In this document: positions 54,259 to 64,000 of the stretch, piece by piece
Layout of the letters: each line of letters starts with the position of its first letter
How positions within the stretch are numbered: position 1 is the first letter of the stretch
Source: Aquatica leii
Taxonomy: Eukaryota; Arthropoda; Insecta; Coleoptera; Lampyridae
Assembly (NCBI GenBank): GCA_035610365.1
Contig: CM069437.1
Coordinates: 53,530,093 to 53,594,092 of the forward strand
Direction: 5' to 3'
DNA: 64,000 bases
The notes under the pieces: generated by a model
What the model was told of the DNA's origin: nothing
Seen by the model: only the letters and a program-made list of their open reading frames with translations
Databases searched by the model: none
Program-made: the position numbers and the translations under genes

Positions 54259-54835
54259 AGTTACTCTGAAACAAATGATTTTCTGCTTATCTACTATAAT
54301 AAACGTGACAAAAGGCTTTGGGTCCTTAATTTCGGATACCCGAAATTTAGAATCTCATACTGTCCGAAAATAGGCAACTCCACACTTTTTAAGTTAGTTG
54401 TTTCTATTTTTGTGTATTTTAGTGGGAGGTTAATTTTGATTAGTCAATCGTATTAAGTAACGTTTTAACTTACCCACGTCGGGAAATCAAAAATTAAACA
54501 CAATTTTTTACACCAAAACACAAGCCAAAACGACGAAACAAATAAAAACTCGTTTTTACGCTTTATAACGTTTCTGCTGCCATCTTACACAGAAGTGTCG
54601 AAATATAAAATATTAATAGATATATAGGTTGCTGTATCAGTTACCAGTGCCAAGAAGAGTTTTCTGTTTTTTGATACATTTGATTATCAGAAATACCTTG
54701 CTATCCGAAATTGCGACCCTGTCCGAAATTAGGCGACTTTCCATTATTGTTTATGTATTGAAACAAACCTGAGAAGAAAAATGATAAGATAAACCGAAAT
54801 TATGATTACTATAAACAATGTTTTTTTTTACTCTT
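54259..54835. other. Spacer with CCGAAA-rich blocks
   Basis: TACCCGAAATTTAGAATC, TGTCCGAAAATAGGC (54361) and CCCTGTCCGAAATTAGGCGA (54717) are related and may be terminal sequence of the jerky element, but no inverse partner was found at the other side of the gene (51480-51556). Confidence 0.35.
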
Positions 54836-55165
54836 GATATTAAACTGACTTTCAAAGATCACATGAAATACGTCACAACGAAGGTCATCAAGGTTTTTAA
54901 TGCAACCAAAAGGATGCTCGGACATTTATACGGATTAAAACACAGAGTGACCAAATAGTTATATATTGTGGTGACAAGACCCATCATCGCATGCGGCGTG
55001 TTTGTTCGGGGTTAGAACCAACTTAAAAATCACGGTTTCCAAGTTGAGCGGAGCAGATTGGTATGTCTACTAATAACAAGAACAATGAAAACTACGTCTA
55101 AAGCTACCATAGAAGTAGTACTTTCATTTTCACCATTATCCCTCGTTGTAATAATAAAAGTAAGA
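54836..55165 (+). pseudogene. LINE RT thumb fragment (R1/LOA-like)
   Basis: DIKLTFKDHMKYVTTKVIKV, FNATKRMLGHLYGLKHRVTK, LYIVVTRPIIACGVFVRG, QLKNHGFQVERSRLVCLLIT, ATIEVVLSFSPLSLVV: the post-palm region of an R1/LOA-type LINE ORF2 (family: LGLPPLHLVV). One stop and a frame change. Confidence 0.7.
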
Positions 55166-55189
55166 CAAGCAATATACAGGCTGCAGATA

Positions 55190-55415
55190 AAGCTTACTGA
55201 TGTCTTTAAGCAAATTATAGTTACTGAACAGCATGGTTTTTCAAGAGGAAGGTCTACTAATACCAACTTAGCAATATATAGTCAATTTATTCTAGACAAA
55301 TTGAAGATGGGCGAAATAGTGCACTCTGTTTACACTGACTTTCGGAAGGCTTTTGATCGTGTGGATCATGCTCTTCTAGTGAATAAACTGAAATTTTATG
55401 GGGTAGGTACGTAAC
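55190..55415 (+). pseudogene. LINE RT palm fragment (jockey-like)
   Basis: ITEQHGFSRGRSTNTNLAIY-like reading (here IIVTEQHGFSRGRSTNTN), SQFILDKLKMGEIVHSVYTD, FRKAFDRVDHALLVNKLKFY. Holds the first catalytic Asp block (YTDFRKAFD) of a jockey-type RT, then ends at a stop. A separate insertion from the LINE just upstream, since the order of parts is wrong for one element. Confidence 0.75.
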
Positions 55416-55982
55416 GGAATTATTCATTAACTATAAGAAATTTTGAAAATAAAGTATTTACCTACATTCTTTATTTATGGTCTTCAAAAAGTACTCGTAT
55501 AAATATTTGTGAATACTATTCCAACTTTCCATAAATTGAATCGTACCAACATCAACAGAGTTAATATTGTGTTGTGGAGTGACAAATGTATGAGCTTTTT
55601 ATTGAATCTTTTTTTGCATCTATTATTATCGCTCCATTAGCGTTTTAGATAAATGTAATATGTATTATTAATTATTATTATCATTGAGCAATTGTAGTAG
55701 ATGAACTGATAAAGGAATGCTCCAACATCTTTTTTTGTTTAAGTTTGCAGAAGGCGAGAATTCAGTTCAGGCACTTCACTCACACATTTCCAAACCATGT
55801 TTGGTTTTATAATTGGTTATTAATCATGAAGTAGCTCAAAAGGTAATGCGACCAATTATTCTTTTGTGTGGTTTTCACAATTAAACAAATGTTGTTTTAT
55901 AATTAAGTAAGCACGATTATGATGAATATATCAACTGAGAAGTTTGTAAATATAAATAAGTCAAATTTATCAAATTGTGAAA
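55416..55982. other. AT-rich spacer
   Basis: No gene or matched repeat. Confidence 0.25.
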
Positions 55983-56177
55983 ATGAATAAAAACCTGGAG
56001 TAAAGTGAGACTTCTGGCAATTTGTTGCAAAAGGCCGAGAAAGCTCGTGCCGCACTACTATCGACAAAGTCGGAATCAAAGTATAAAAAAGAATATGACA
56101 AATTCCTGCAGTGACAGAAAGTTAACGGTATGGAAAACAAAAGTGAAACTATAATGTTGGCTTACTTTCAAGACATG
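55983..56177 (+). pseudogene. Crypton tyrosine recombinase, first exon
   Basis: ATG opens MNKNLE (stop), then KAEKARAALLSTKSESKYKK, EYDKFLQ (stop) QKVNG and SETIMLAYFQDM, followed by GTATGT, a splice donor. SKxKYxxxYxxF...ENxxLAYF is the N-terminal (core-binding) pattern of animal Crypton recombinases. Two stops show decay. Confidence 0.65.
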
Positions 56178-57474
56178 GTATGTATTTATCCTTCCACGTT
56201 CTAGTATAAGTGATACCAGTGATACTATTAGGTCCGAGGCTGACACGTACTTGTGTCCGCATTTACATTGTATTACGATGATAGTTATTGTAATCAATAG
56301 TGCGACACCCATAATATAATTTTATGCGATTTAGAAAAGAAGATAAGTGAATGTTTAAATGTTTTCGTACGGTCTTTAGCCGGGCCGCCTATTTAGTGCA
56401 ATTATCTTTGAGTGCTTACACTGCGTGTAAAACACAGATGCTGGAAAGCACATTTCTTATCACATATGACAAGTTTTACAGTCGATTTTCTTAGTTGATC
56501 GATAATATTTATTTGTAAGAGACGACTTATCGTTTCTATTTTATAATAACGGTGGAAATCAACAGTAATTTTAAAAAATCTGTGTATGATTCGTTAGATT
56601 GGATTTGTGGATTTAAAATAAATAATAGATTTTAGTGTTTTATGTTTACCATTTTCACATGATTCATTAATCATTATGCTGTAAAAATAATGTTACGGAT
56701 TTATAGCATTTAAAAGAAAACGTAAAAAGCACTTGTTATCGGTGAATCACATGAAAAATTGTATGAATTATGCTACTCTTGGTAGCGTTAATATTCGCTT
56801 ACAATTGGACAGCGCTTGCCGAAAGTCAATTAAAGACCACAATGAAACTGTTTGTAAAAACTAAAAATAGATATACCCAAGCAACACATTGGTATAAAAA
56901 ACGTCTAAATGTCCGGCTAATAGACATTTATTAGACATTAAAACGTTTTTAAACGCGTTATTAACGTTTATTAGACGGACATTTAGACGTTTTTTGTACC
57001 AATGTGTTGTTTGGGTAGTATGTTAAATAAAACAATTAATTAACTTTACATATGACTACAGTGGAAAGAAAGCGATGTTTCTTTGTGTTAAAAAGAATTA
57101 AAACATTTCTACGCAATCGGCAATACTATGGGACAAGAAAGTTTGTGCGCATTTCTATGCTAAGCATTGAAAAATCTTTCACTAAAAACATTGGAAATTT
57201 TAATGAGCTTATTATTGATTATTTTGGTAATTGTAACTATAGACGATTATCTTAAATCTTAAATATAATTTACCTTAAATATAAGTAGTCGCGTTACTGT
57301 AAGAATGTTTTTTGGCCTTTTTGCGATAATTGCGTTTTTTTTAAATGACCCTCTTGTATGATTGACCACTAGCCGCCCGCCACTGAGTGATACTGATTTA
57401 TTTTTCATGCAGTTTAAATCGTACAGTCTTAATTCCCTGTGGACTACATGGTCAATGTTAAAATCAATCATGAT
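56178..57474. other. Crypton intron/insertions
   Basis: Between Crypton coding pieces; carries the 140-bp MITE (56876-57015) and otherwise AT-rich DNA. An open plus reading at 57052-57255 (67 codons) has no family. Whether the whole stretch was an intron or is mostly insertion is unknown. Confidence 0.35.
56876..57015. mobile_element. 140-bp MITE, CCCAAG ends, copy 2
   Basis: Same length as copy 1 (44776-44915) and one difference by eye. Flanked by TA at 56874-56875 and 57016-57017, whereas copy 1 is flanked by CA. So target duplications are 2 bp and not fixed as TA. Confidence 0.85.
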
Positions 57475-57650
57475 GTATAATAATATAGATAAGAGTAAAT
57501 TTCATGAACTGGGAGCGTTTCTTAAACGATAAAGTAAAGGCTGTGAGCCAAAAAAAGTCTAAAGTGTTCAGTTCAGTAGGGATGACGTCAAATTTTTAAA
57601 AAATGCTTTTGATAAAGAACATTTATTACGTTTTAGCTCGCGGTTTTACT
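57475..57650 (+). pseudogene. Crypton recombinase, middle part
   Basis: NNIDKSKFHELGAFLKR (stop) SKGCEPKKSKVFS, then NFLKNAFDKEHLLR-like sequence across a frameshift, matching the Crypton linker before the catalytic domain. ATATAG precedes it as a possible splice acceptor. It is cut by the repeat at 57655. Confidence 0.55.
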
Positions 57651-57654
57651 CAAA

Positions 57655-57765
57655 ACTTATTTGAATTACGCGGGTATACAATCAGCTCTTAACGTTTCCA
57701 TCTTTAATAGCTATTTACATATTATTCATGCATAGTAAATTTAACTATGAAGTGGTTCTGCCATC
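57655..57765 (-). repeat. Hammerhead-bearing repeat family, copy c (partial)
   Basis: The inverse of GAATTACGCGGGTATACAAT, AACGTTTCCATCTTTAATAG and CATAGTAAATTTAACTATGA matches copies a, b and d. Only the non-ribozyme half is present; it lies inside the Crypton gene. Confidence 0.6.
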
Positions 57766-57879
57766 GTATTTAATTAATGTTAATAACATTTGTTACATAA
57801 AATATTACATTAAACTGTAACAATTGCACATTTATTGCTCTATAGTAAAGGTGGTTCTGATTATATGTTATTTTAAAGT

Positions 57880-58345
57880 CTGTATAGATCAACAATATTT
57901 GAATATGAAGATTAATCATATTGCAGATAGGGGTTCGGTTACTGTGGTTGACATTCCGGAAAGTAAAACATATATCCGTAAGAAATTTACAGTTGTGGAA
58001 GAAGACGAGAAGTATGTCTGCGTGCGTCCGGTCTAGAAAAAAATGCAAATTTTTTGGTTTTGCCAGATTTAGAAGCTTTGACTGCGTATAATCTGCGAAG
58101 GTCTTCTGCGACTACCTTGGTCGATGCAGGAGCAAATATGACAACATTGAAGAGACATCGTGGATCGCGAAGTTCAACGGTAGCAGAAGGGTATTTGTCC
58201 GACAGCATGGAATTGAAAAATGAAACTGCAAAAATGTTGGCAGGTATGTCAGATGAAACAAGTGACAACAGTCCAACAAAAATTACTGCAATTCGGGAAA
58301 TAATTGTAGAGGAAAATTCTGCAATCGTCGGTTTATTTTTGTAAA
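57880..58345 (+). pseudogene. Crypton recombinase, catalytic domain
   Basis: MKINHIADRGSVTVVDIPES, KTYIRKKFTVVEED (beta-hairpin Lys region), EKYVCVRPV (stop), a gap of about 35 residues, then LPDLEALTAYNLRRSSATTL, VDAGANMTTLKRHRGSRSST, VAEGYLSDSMELKNETAKM. The second box is normally H-x-x-R (HCFRRSSAT); here the His is Tyr (YNLRR). LKRH and the nucleophile Tyr in AEGY are kept. The 96 codons from 58054 are open. Cryptons use a tyrosine recombinase rather than a DDE enzyme. Confidence 0.8.
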
Positions 58346-60089
58346 TACATTAGAGGGAGTTAAGGATTCTACTTAGTATAACTATCTTAGGGTAACTAAG
58401 GGTTTATTTCTTTATAATGTATTAGTTTGGTATTAGTATAAAATGAAATATATAAGTTTTAAAAAAATCATCATTTTGCATTTTACATTAGCAAAACATC
58501 AATGAACTGAAAAACAAAGTAATTGAAGAAGTATGCTCCTTAGGTAATTAATTAACGTTAGAAAAAATTTGTAAGTCGATGACGTTTACTTTAAAGATTT
58601 AATTGCAGTTATAAGAAAAAACAAGAAAAATATCGACAATAACTGCATACAAATCAATACAAAACAAAGACAATAAATAAATCAACGTAGAAGTTTAATG
58701 CACATAAACATAGAAACAACGACAAAATTATTTTTCTTCTCGTTCACCCATAAAGTTTCAGCTTAATTTATGTAATTTATTTCATTGTTGCGTAGGAAAT
58801 GTACATTAAGAAATGTCGATATTGACGTGTAGCTAAAATGTGAGTGTGTTTAACAAACAAATTAATAACCTTAGTAACAATGATTACAATAAACAAGACA
58901 TTTGACTTTTTGACGTAAATAATTTGGCAACGAATTTGTTTTGTGCGAGCATGTTTCTATACATTTTCTACATACAATTTGTATAACATAATTTCAAGCA
59001 TAAACCAACTTTTAAAATTATACTTTAGTCGAACGATGATAGCATACATTAGTTGTTAAATGCTACTGGTTTACATCAATTGCAAAAAAAAATAATACAA
59101 AAAAACGTAGCTACACAGATGCACCCACACATGTTTCTTGACGTGCTTAATTTATGTAGTTGTTATTTGTAAGAGGCCTGTCCTTGAGTGCGTCAAGCAA
59201 CATGTGTATACATGTATGTGACAAACAGTAGTTATGGTTCTATTAAATAACGTATTCGTATTTTATGATCAAAATTAAGTCTTAATTGAATTAACAGTAC
59301 CAACCTCTTCATCCAATAATATCTGGGCTTGTCTTTAGACCTTTAATCTACAAAAAAACATGAAAAAAAACAAGATATCTGAAAGAATTGCTGATATTGT
59401 ATATATTGATGATGACTGTACGGTGACTAAATTACAAAAGCAAACGACCTTTACTTTTTATCTAAGTTTTTTCATTATAAACATGGCAACATGTTGATAA
59501 GTAGTATAAAATTATAGGTCAGTTACAACAACATGGGTCAATTAGGCGTACTATATGAATTCTAACTTGATAATTACATCGATTTATAAAATTTATTAAT
59601 TGAATTATTTTTTGAATCATATCACACGCGTTACTCGCCTTAATCCTATGAACTTTTAGGTACCATAAATTGATTACCATTACCTGCGTAGATTCGAATC
59701 TATCGTTAGTAGATATTCAGGTATCAAATAAAAAAAGCAATTGAATGTAAATTTTAATTCTACATTTTGTATTAGTTCATAGTCACTGTTATGTCGAGGT
59801 TTGCCGAGTTGTAAAATTTATTAATAAACCTTCACTATAAATACGTTTATTAATACAGCCACAGATTATTGTTAGTTAAACATTTAAACAAACAAGATAT
59901 TCATAACGCTACTACAATACGACAATGGTCACTCGTTCTTAGCCGCCATGTTCTTTTTTTCTTATGTTCTGGATTTACCACAGCCCCGGTACTCTAAATA
60001 CACCTTTATAACTAAATTATTTTGTTACCTTTCGGGATCTTAAAACTCCTTTATCAATAAATTTTGGATGAATATTGTAACAAATTTTA
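58346..60089. other. 1.7-kb AT-rich stretch
   Basis: No gene recognised. GTTCTGGATTTACCACAGCC at 59968 loosely echoes TTAGGTTTACTACAGCCACA near 8669, perhaps LTR or LINE tail remains. Confidence 0.25.
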
Positions 60090-60480
60090 AAATTTACTTA
60101 TCTAAAAACTAAATATTTACATGGTTTATTTTAACTAACACTAATAAAATGCAACCTTATTTAAGAAAAACACTTACAATAATTTATATGTCATTTATTA
60201 CTATCCGCTATTAACTTCTATTTATCTAAACCAATATTTGTTTATATTAAAAGCACGTACACTTATTTATCTTATCACACGTGTTAAACACTTAATTTAT
60301 TTAAACCGACAAAGTATTCTTAATTTCCGACTTTGAAAAACTGACCTATACAGGGAGTATGAACCGTTTTTATATATTTCTGTAGAATGTTCAACATTCT
60401 TTAGTCTCGAATTTGATAACTTTGCGTACGTTTCAATATCTAATAAAATTGTGATTTTCTTAGCTTCTACTAATAAATTA
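60090..60480 (-). repeat. Gypsy LTR-like repeat, copy 3 (solo)
   Basis: TAACACTAATAAAATGCAAC, TTATTTAAGAAAA and AATTTATTTAAACCGACAAA match copy 1 at 30110-30480 in the same order and spacing. No coding sequence adjoins, so a solo LTR is likely. Ends not fixed. Confidence 0.55.
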
Positions 60481-61029
60481 TTAATATTGTTAGCTGAACA
60501 TTAACGAAACAATTAATTAAATGGTTTAAAATAGCACACACTTCAACAATATTAAAATTTTGAGTTTGTAGAATTTTGGATACTGTATTAACTTTGCTTA
60601 ATAAATCAGAAAATCATCGTGCATAAAAACAAATTTTTTTAAACATTTTTTTGTGTGCTATGGCTAAATCTTTTTCAGCATTGTACAAAATTTGCGCATA
60701 ATTAATTTCAAAACCAGCCATATATCTCACCTAGTTGATACCTTAAAGAAGTTAATAGCATCAATTCGGGTCTATCATCTGGTATCTGACAATGGCTTTA
60801 AAGTTAAATTTGATATATGTTTTTTCAAAATCGCTCATCGATAGGTCGAAGTAGAGACAGTTATAAACTATAGAAAAGAAATTGACGAATAGTATATTTG
60901 ACTTTGTTTATTCTTTGTATTAACCTTGACTGCGTAAATTAAAAATAAATCAAAATTTTCTAACGTTAATCAAAAAATTGTTAAACGTTTACCGGTAAGA
61001 TCAGTAACGGTACAAAACGTTAGGAAGTG
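60481..61029. other. AT-rich spacer
   Basis: Nothing recognised. Confidence 0.25.
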
Positions 61030-61268
61030 TTCAACATCTCATACTATAAATTTACTATGTATGAATAATAAGATGTAAATCTTTATAGAGATAAAAACGT
61101 TAAAAGCTGATTTTATACCCGCGCAATTTAAATAAGCTTTGAATAAACCGCCGGCTAAAATCAGAACGTACAAACATTGTAAAATAACAATGTCAATGCA
61201 AATGTGAAAATGCCACTAGAGTGGACCACTGGACGGCCGTTTCGCCCTTTTGGGGGTTTTCAGGCACT
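61030..61268 (-). repeat. Hammerhead-bearing repeat family, copy d
   Basis: The longest uninterrupted copy: ATCTCATACTATAAATTTAC, AAGCTGATTTTATACCCGCG, GCAAATGTGAAAATGCCACT and the ribozyme-like end GGGGGTTTTCAGG. About 240 bp, with the same landmark order as copy a after removal of its hAT MITE. Confidence 0.7.
61226..61266 (-). ncRNA. Hammerhead-ribozyme-like motif, copy d
   Basis: The minus strand reads CTGAAAA (C3 kept, G8 changed to A), a CCC/GGG stem II with an AAAA loop, GAAAC, loop GGCC, GTC cleavage triplet. Stem III is again the A-U and C-G pair with four-base loop. Stem I is not convincing in this copy. The shared G8 change with copy a suggests the family lost activity before it spread, or parallel decay. 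Confidence 0.45.
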
Positions 61269-61764
61269 TACATATTAGGAAGCGTTCTTCAATACTAATT
61301 GTTTGAAATGACTTATCTGATACACACTAAAATCTGTTTTTGGTGGCTAAAATCGGGTGTGCGGTCGAGGATGATGAAAAATATTTAGCTTTTTTCACCA
61401 AGAAACTAAAAAGAATCTTGTAGTTCTATCACTGAAATAGTATAAAAACACCAAAAACTACAATATTAACTTTAAAAAAATATTAATATAATATAATATT
61501 TATATATTAAATTAGAACACAACAAAAATGGCTCAAATTAGAAATCAATTGTCACTGCAGTAAGTTGGAAAAATTGGCATTAGAAGCCTACGGCTTACAT
61601 TTACGATAATGTCTGACTTTAGTATGCTGGAATATGACGATTAGATTAAGTATTTGTGCCACGTGGATCACGTCATTCAACATAAAACCTTTAAAACGGA
61701 AAACAATAATAAAAAAACTTGAGAGATTACTAAGAAAAATCACGCCTAAACGTAAAATTAATTC
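61269..61764. other. AT-rich spacer
   Basis: No gene or matched repeat. Confidence 0.25.
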
Positions 61765-61871
61765 AACAATTGACAATATAGTAATAGCGAAGGTTTCCAC
61801 GACCGGAGTCTATACTAAGATAAGAATGTCTTCCGGGTTTGGACCGTGTCATTCTTGTAACCGATGTTGCT
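61765..61871 (-). repeat. Penelope-linked repeat, copy 3 (inverted)
   Basis: Inverse of copies 1 and 2: AAGGTTTCCACGACCGGAGT, CTATACTAAGATAAGAATGT, CTTCCGGGTTTGGACCGTGT. It faces copy 4 at 61985-62030 in head-to-head order, like the palindrome at 9332. Confidence 0.65.
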
Positions 61872-61984
61872 AGGGCGTGAGATAAATCGAAAAATTTAAA
61901 CAAGCAACCGAAATCTAACTAAAAACTTCTCAAAAGTTAGGTAATCCAACTTGTGAACCAAGCCAGATTCAAAACTCGGTTAAA

Positions 61985-62175
61985 ACAATGACATGGTCGA
62001 AACCAGGAAGACATTCTTATCTTAATATACTTATAAATAAATCTTCAAAGACATTTAATAGTGAGAAACTTGGCTTGTTAAACAAGGGTTTAAAATATAA
62101 CTTACACTTTAACAAACTTCCTCTAGACAAAATAGGTATAAAGAGTTCGATTAAAACTTTCGAAGTTCTATAATA
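61985..62175 (+). pseudogene. PLE: repeat copy 4 and start of RT protein
   Basis: AATGACATGGTCGAAACCAG and GAAGACATTCTTATCTTAAT are the repeat family's core; the same strand then reads SEKLGLLNKGLKYNLHFNKL and PLDKIGIKSSIKTFEVL, which resembles the N-terminal part of Penelope-like RT proteins (LxLLxKGLKxN...). This physical link is the basis for calling the repeat Penelope-related. Confidence 0.55.
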
Positions 62176-62186
62176 TTTATTATTCT

Positions 62187-62394
62187 CGTATTACATTTGG
62201 AAATAATTGCACGTGCAATTGCAATTCTTAATAAATTGCAGCAATTAACTTCAATAAAAACATTTTGGTACGAATTGATGGAACTGAATTGCAAGAAGGC
62301 GTTGCACCTGCAATTTCTGTCTTATACTATGCAATATTGCTGTAATTTATTGCGAATTGAAATTGCACGTGCAATTATTGCCAAGTGTAATACG
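62187..62394. mobile_element. 208-bp MITE with ~58-bp TIRs rich in TGCAATT
   Basis: Both ends read inward CGTATTACA(T/C)TTGG, then AATAATTGCACGTGCAAT, then (T/C)AATTC..AATAAATT.CAGC. Inserted between two parts of the PLE gene. No clear duplication at the flanks. Confidence 0.75.
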
Positions 62395-62639
62395 GGCATT
62401 AGAGTAACCAGTAAAAGTTAAATTTAGGAAAATATGAAGAGAGTTGAAGGCTTCCTTTAATAGAAATTCAGAGCATTAAGCAATTAAAAGTTTCAGAATG
62501 GCTGAATGTCATAACATTCTAACTGATTCTCAAAGATCACGGCTAACTGTAAGTCCCTATTTGTCCATGAATGTATTGTTTACCTACGATCCATTAACCA
62601 GATAACGTTATGCGATCTATCGTTTTTGGCATCAACGTC

Positions 62640-63590
62640 AATAGTTTGCCAAGCAGCAACCAAATTTTAGTACCTTGAATCATACGAATTTACTAACATA
62701 ATTAAAAACATAGAATTGACAACGGATGAATTATTAGTATCTTTTGATGTCAGTTCTCTGTTTTCAAATATTTCGGTCACTGAGACTTTAAACTATTTAA
62801 AAGAAACGCTGAAATAACCATTTAGACAACATAACTATTTAGAACTCACTTGCTTGTGTACGGATCAAACCTTTTCTCCAATTACCGGCAAATTTTATAA
62901 ACAAGAAGAACAAACAGCAATGGGTAACAGTAGATATCTTAGTTTATTGCTGACTTATGTATGGGCAGATTTGAAAGCAACCTAAAACGTAATTAGGACT
63001 ATTTTTCTGCGCTACGTGGATATTTTTGGGATAACATACACCAAGATATGCAATCCTTTAGATGAACTAAACCCAAAATTCTCATCCATCAAAATTACTT
63101 ATGAAACAGAAATGAATGGAAAATTTCCCTTTTTTGATATCTTTGTTTCAAGGAAGAATAGTGAATTTGACATATACAGAAAAACGAGTAGGATTGTTAC
63201 AAGTGATTCCAACCACTGTATATAGCATAAACTTGCAAACTTTAATTTCTTAGTCCACTGACTACTAAGCTTTCCATTGAGTAAACAAAATTTTGAAAAA
63301 AACTTCATGCAATAAAAGAAATTGCTGTATATAATGGATTTTTAGAGAAAAAACATTATTCTGAAACAGAAATTATACGTAAAATAATAGTACCACTTTA
63401 AAACAAAATAAATAAGATATACAAAAATATGTCAAATTACTTAATAATTCTATTTATACGAAGTGTCTATCTAGAACCTTAACAAAATTTGACTTCAAAA
63501 CAATTGTCAGTTCCAAAAATAGCTAACAAAGTTATTTACAAAACCCAAACGATCCAATAGACGTTAAAGATACATGCGAAATATATAAAA
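62640..63590 (+). pseudogene. Penelope-like reverse transcriptase relic
   Basis: Plus reading: NIIKNIELTTDELLVSFDVS and SLFSNISVTETLNYLKETLK (first catalytic Asp in SFDV), ITGKFYKQEEQTAMGN (QxxGxAMG block), IFLRYVDIFGI (family RYVDD; second Asp lost), PLDELNPKFSSIKITYETEM, NGKFPFFDIFVSRKNSEFDI and YRKTSRIVTSDSNH. Several stops follow. PLE RTs are distinct from both LINE and LTR types. Confidence 0.85.
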
Positions 63591-63810
63591 TAAAATGTCA
63601 AAACTGCGAACAATTGGTTAAAAGAGCATTTGGCTAACACAAAATACAAAAGAGTAGGTAAGTCCAGCATTGCCAGCCATATAATCAAAATAAAAGTAAA
63701 CAACTATGTTTAATCATACAAGTTAAGAATAAAAACGAACTTGAGCTTGAGTTATTAAAGAATGAAGATCAAGGACCATTAGGTTTCTCTGAACTTTTAT
63801 AACCGACCAT
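63591..63810 (+). pseudogene. PLE GIY-YIG endonuclease remnant
   Basis: YKIKCQNCEQL (start of the GIY-YIG module; the YVG part is deleted), then KRAFG/HLANTKYKRVGKSSIA, SHIIK and, after a frame change, KNKNELELELLKNEDQGP. The order matches the C-terminal nuclease of Penelope elements, with the catalytic middle lost. Confidence 0.6.
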
Positions 63811-64000
63811 GCGCATCGAAGCTCACAAAGCCATAGTATAAATAGAATATTCATGTATTAATGTATCGGTAATGATTTCTACTATTTTTTTCACCATGTT
63901 CAAAATTTTATATTTTTGTATTAGATTTGGTTCTCAAGATAATGAGGCATATTTTTTTGTGCTTTCATTAGAGACTGGTTGACATGTTTAGGCATAATAA
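63811..64000. other. Right-edge AT-rich sequence
   Basis: Probably the 3' flank of the PLE; nothing recognised. Confidence 0.25.

Noticed and set aside
59685-59710. GATTCGAATC as a tRNA T-arm
   Set aside because: No acceptor or anticodon arms fit around it.

Overview
The window is AT-rich eukaryotic nuclear DNA, most likely from an arthropod and probably an insect (inference). It holds R1-type and other LINEs, Penelope-like (PLE), gypsy, hAT, pogo/jerky, Tc3-like mariner, piggyBac and Crypton sequences, many nested inside one another. I saw no bacterial-style operon, rRNA, tRNA or CRISPR, and no complete host gene. The only candidate host coding piece is a small last exon on the minus strand (11775-11877).

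Layout. 0-4.3 kb: a minus-strand R1-like LINE (ORF1, endonuclease start, RT thumb) split by a 1.8-kb LTR-like insertion with a clean TTACA duplication. 4.3-6.9 kb: two broken hAT genes and a LINE tail. 7-8.3 kb: a pogo/jerky transposase relic. 8.3-15 kb: degraded gypsy parts (two related LTRs, an RT fragment, a gag start), the candidate exon and a hammerhead-like motif. 16.1-17.7 kb: a tandem repeat carrying a hammerhead-ribozyme-like motif, interrupted by a 1.09-kb hAT MITE. 19.9-22.5 kb: a DNA transposon with long terminal inverted repeats (TIRs) and an unclassified DDE-like protein. 22.7-26.3 kb: two piggyBac genes, the first split by a LINE. 26.3-32 kb: small relics, a MITE, gypsy integrase and LTR-like repeats. 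32.9-39.7 kb: a hAT element with about 200-bp TIRs, entered by a Tc3-like mariner and by a young gypsy element (identical 233-bp LTRs, open gag and pol). 42.4-48.1 kb: a tandem duplication, then a LINE split by a 4.3-kb unit in which inverted repeats flank a decayed gypsy element; that element itself carries a 140-bp MITE. 50.6-55.4 kb: LINE fragments and a near-complete jerky-type transposase split by a 1.5-kb MITE. 56-58.3 kb: a broken Crypton tyrosine-recombinase gene. 60-63.8 kb: an LTR-like repeat, another hammerhead-like repeat copy and a broken PLE.

Nothing here works as a pathway; the window records successive insertions. Only the gypsy element at 35.0-39.6 kb looks potentially functional. 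Points of most interest are the hammerhead-like motifs, a set of CCCAAG-ended elements with 2-bp target duplications (CA, TA, CT), the long-TIR transposon with an unusual protein, and the inverted-repeat/gypsy composite. All family assignments come from reading translations and motifs by eye; no database search was run.
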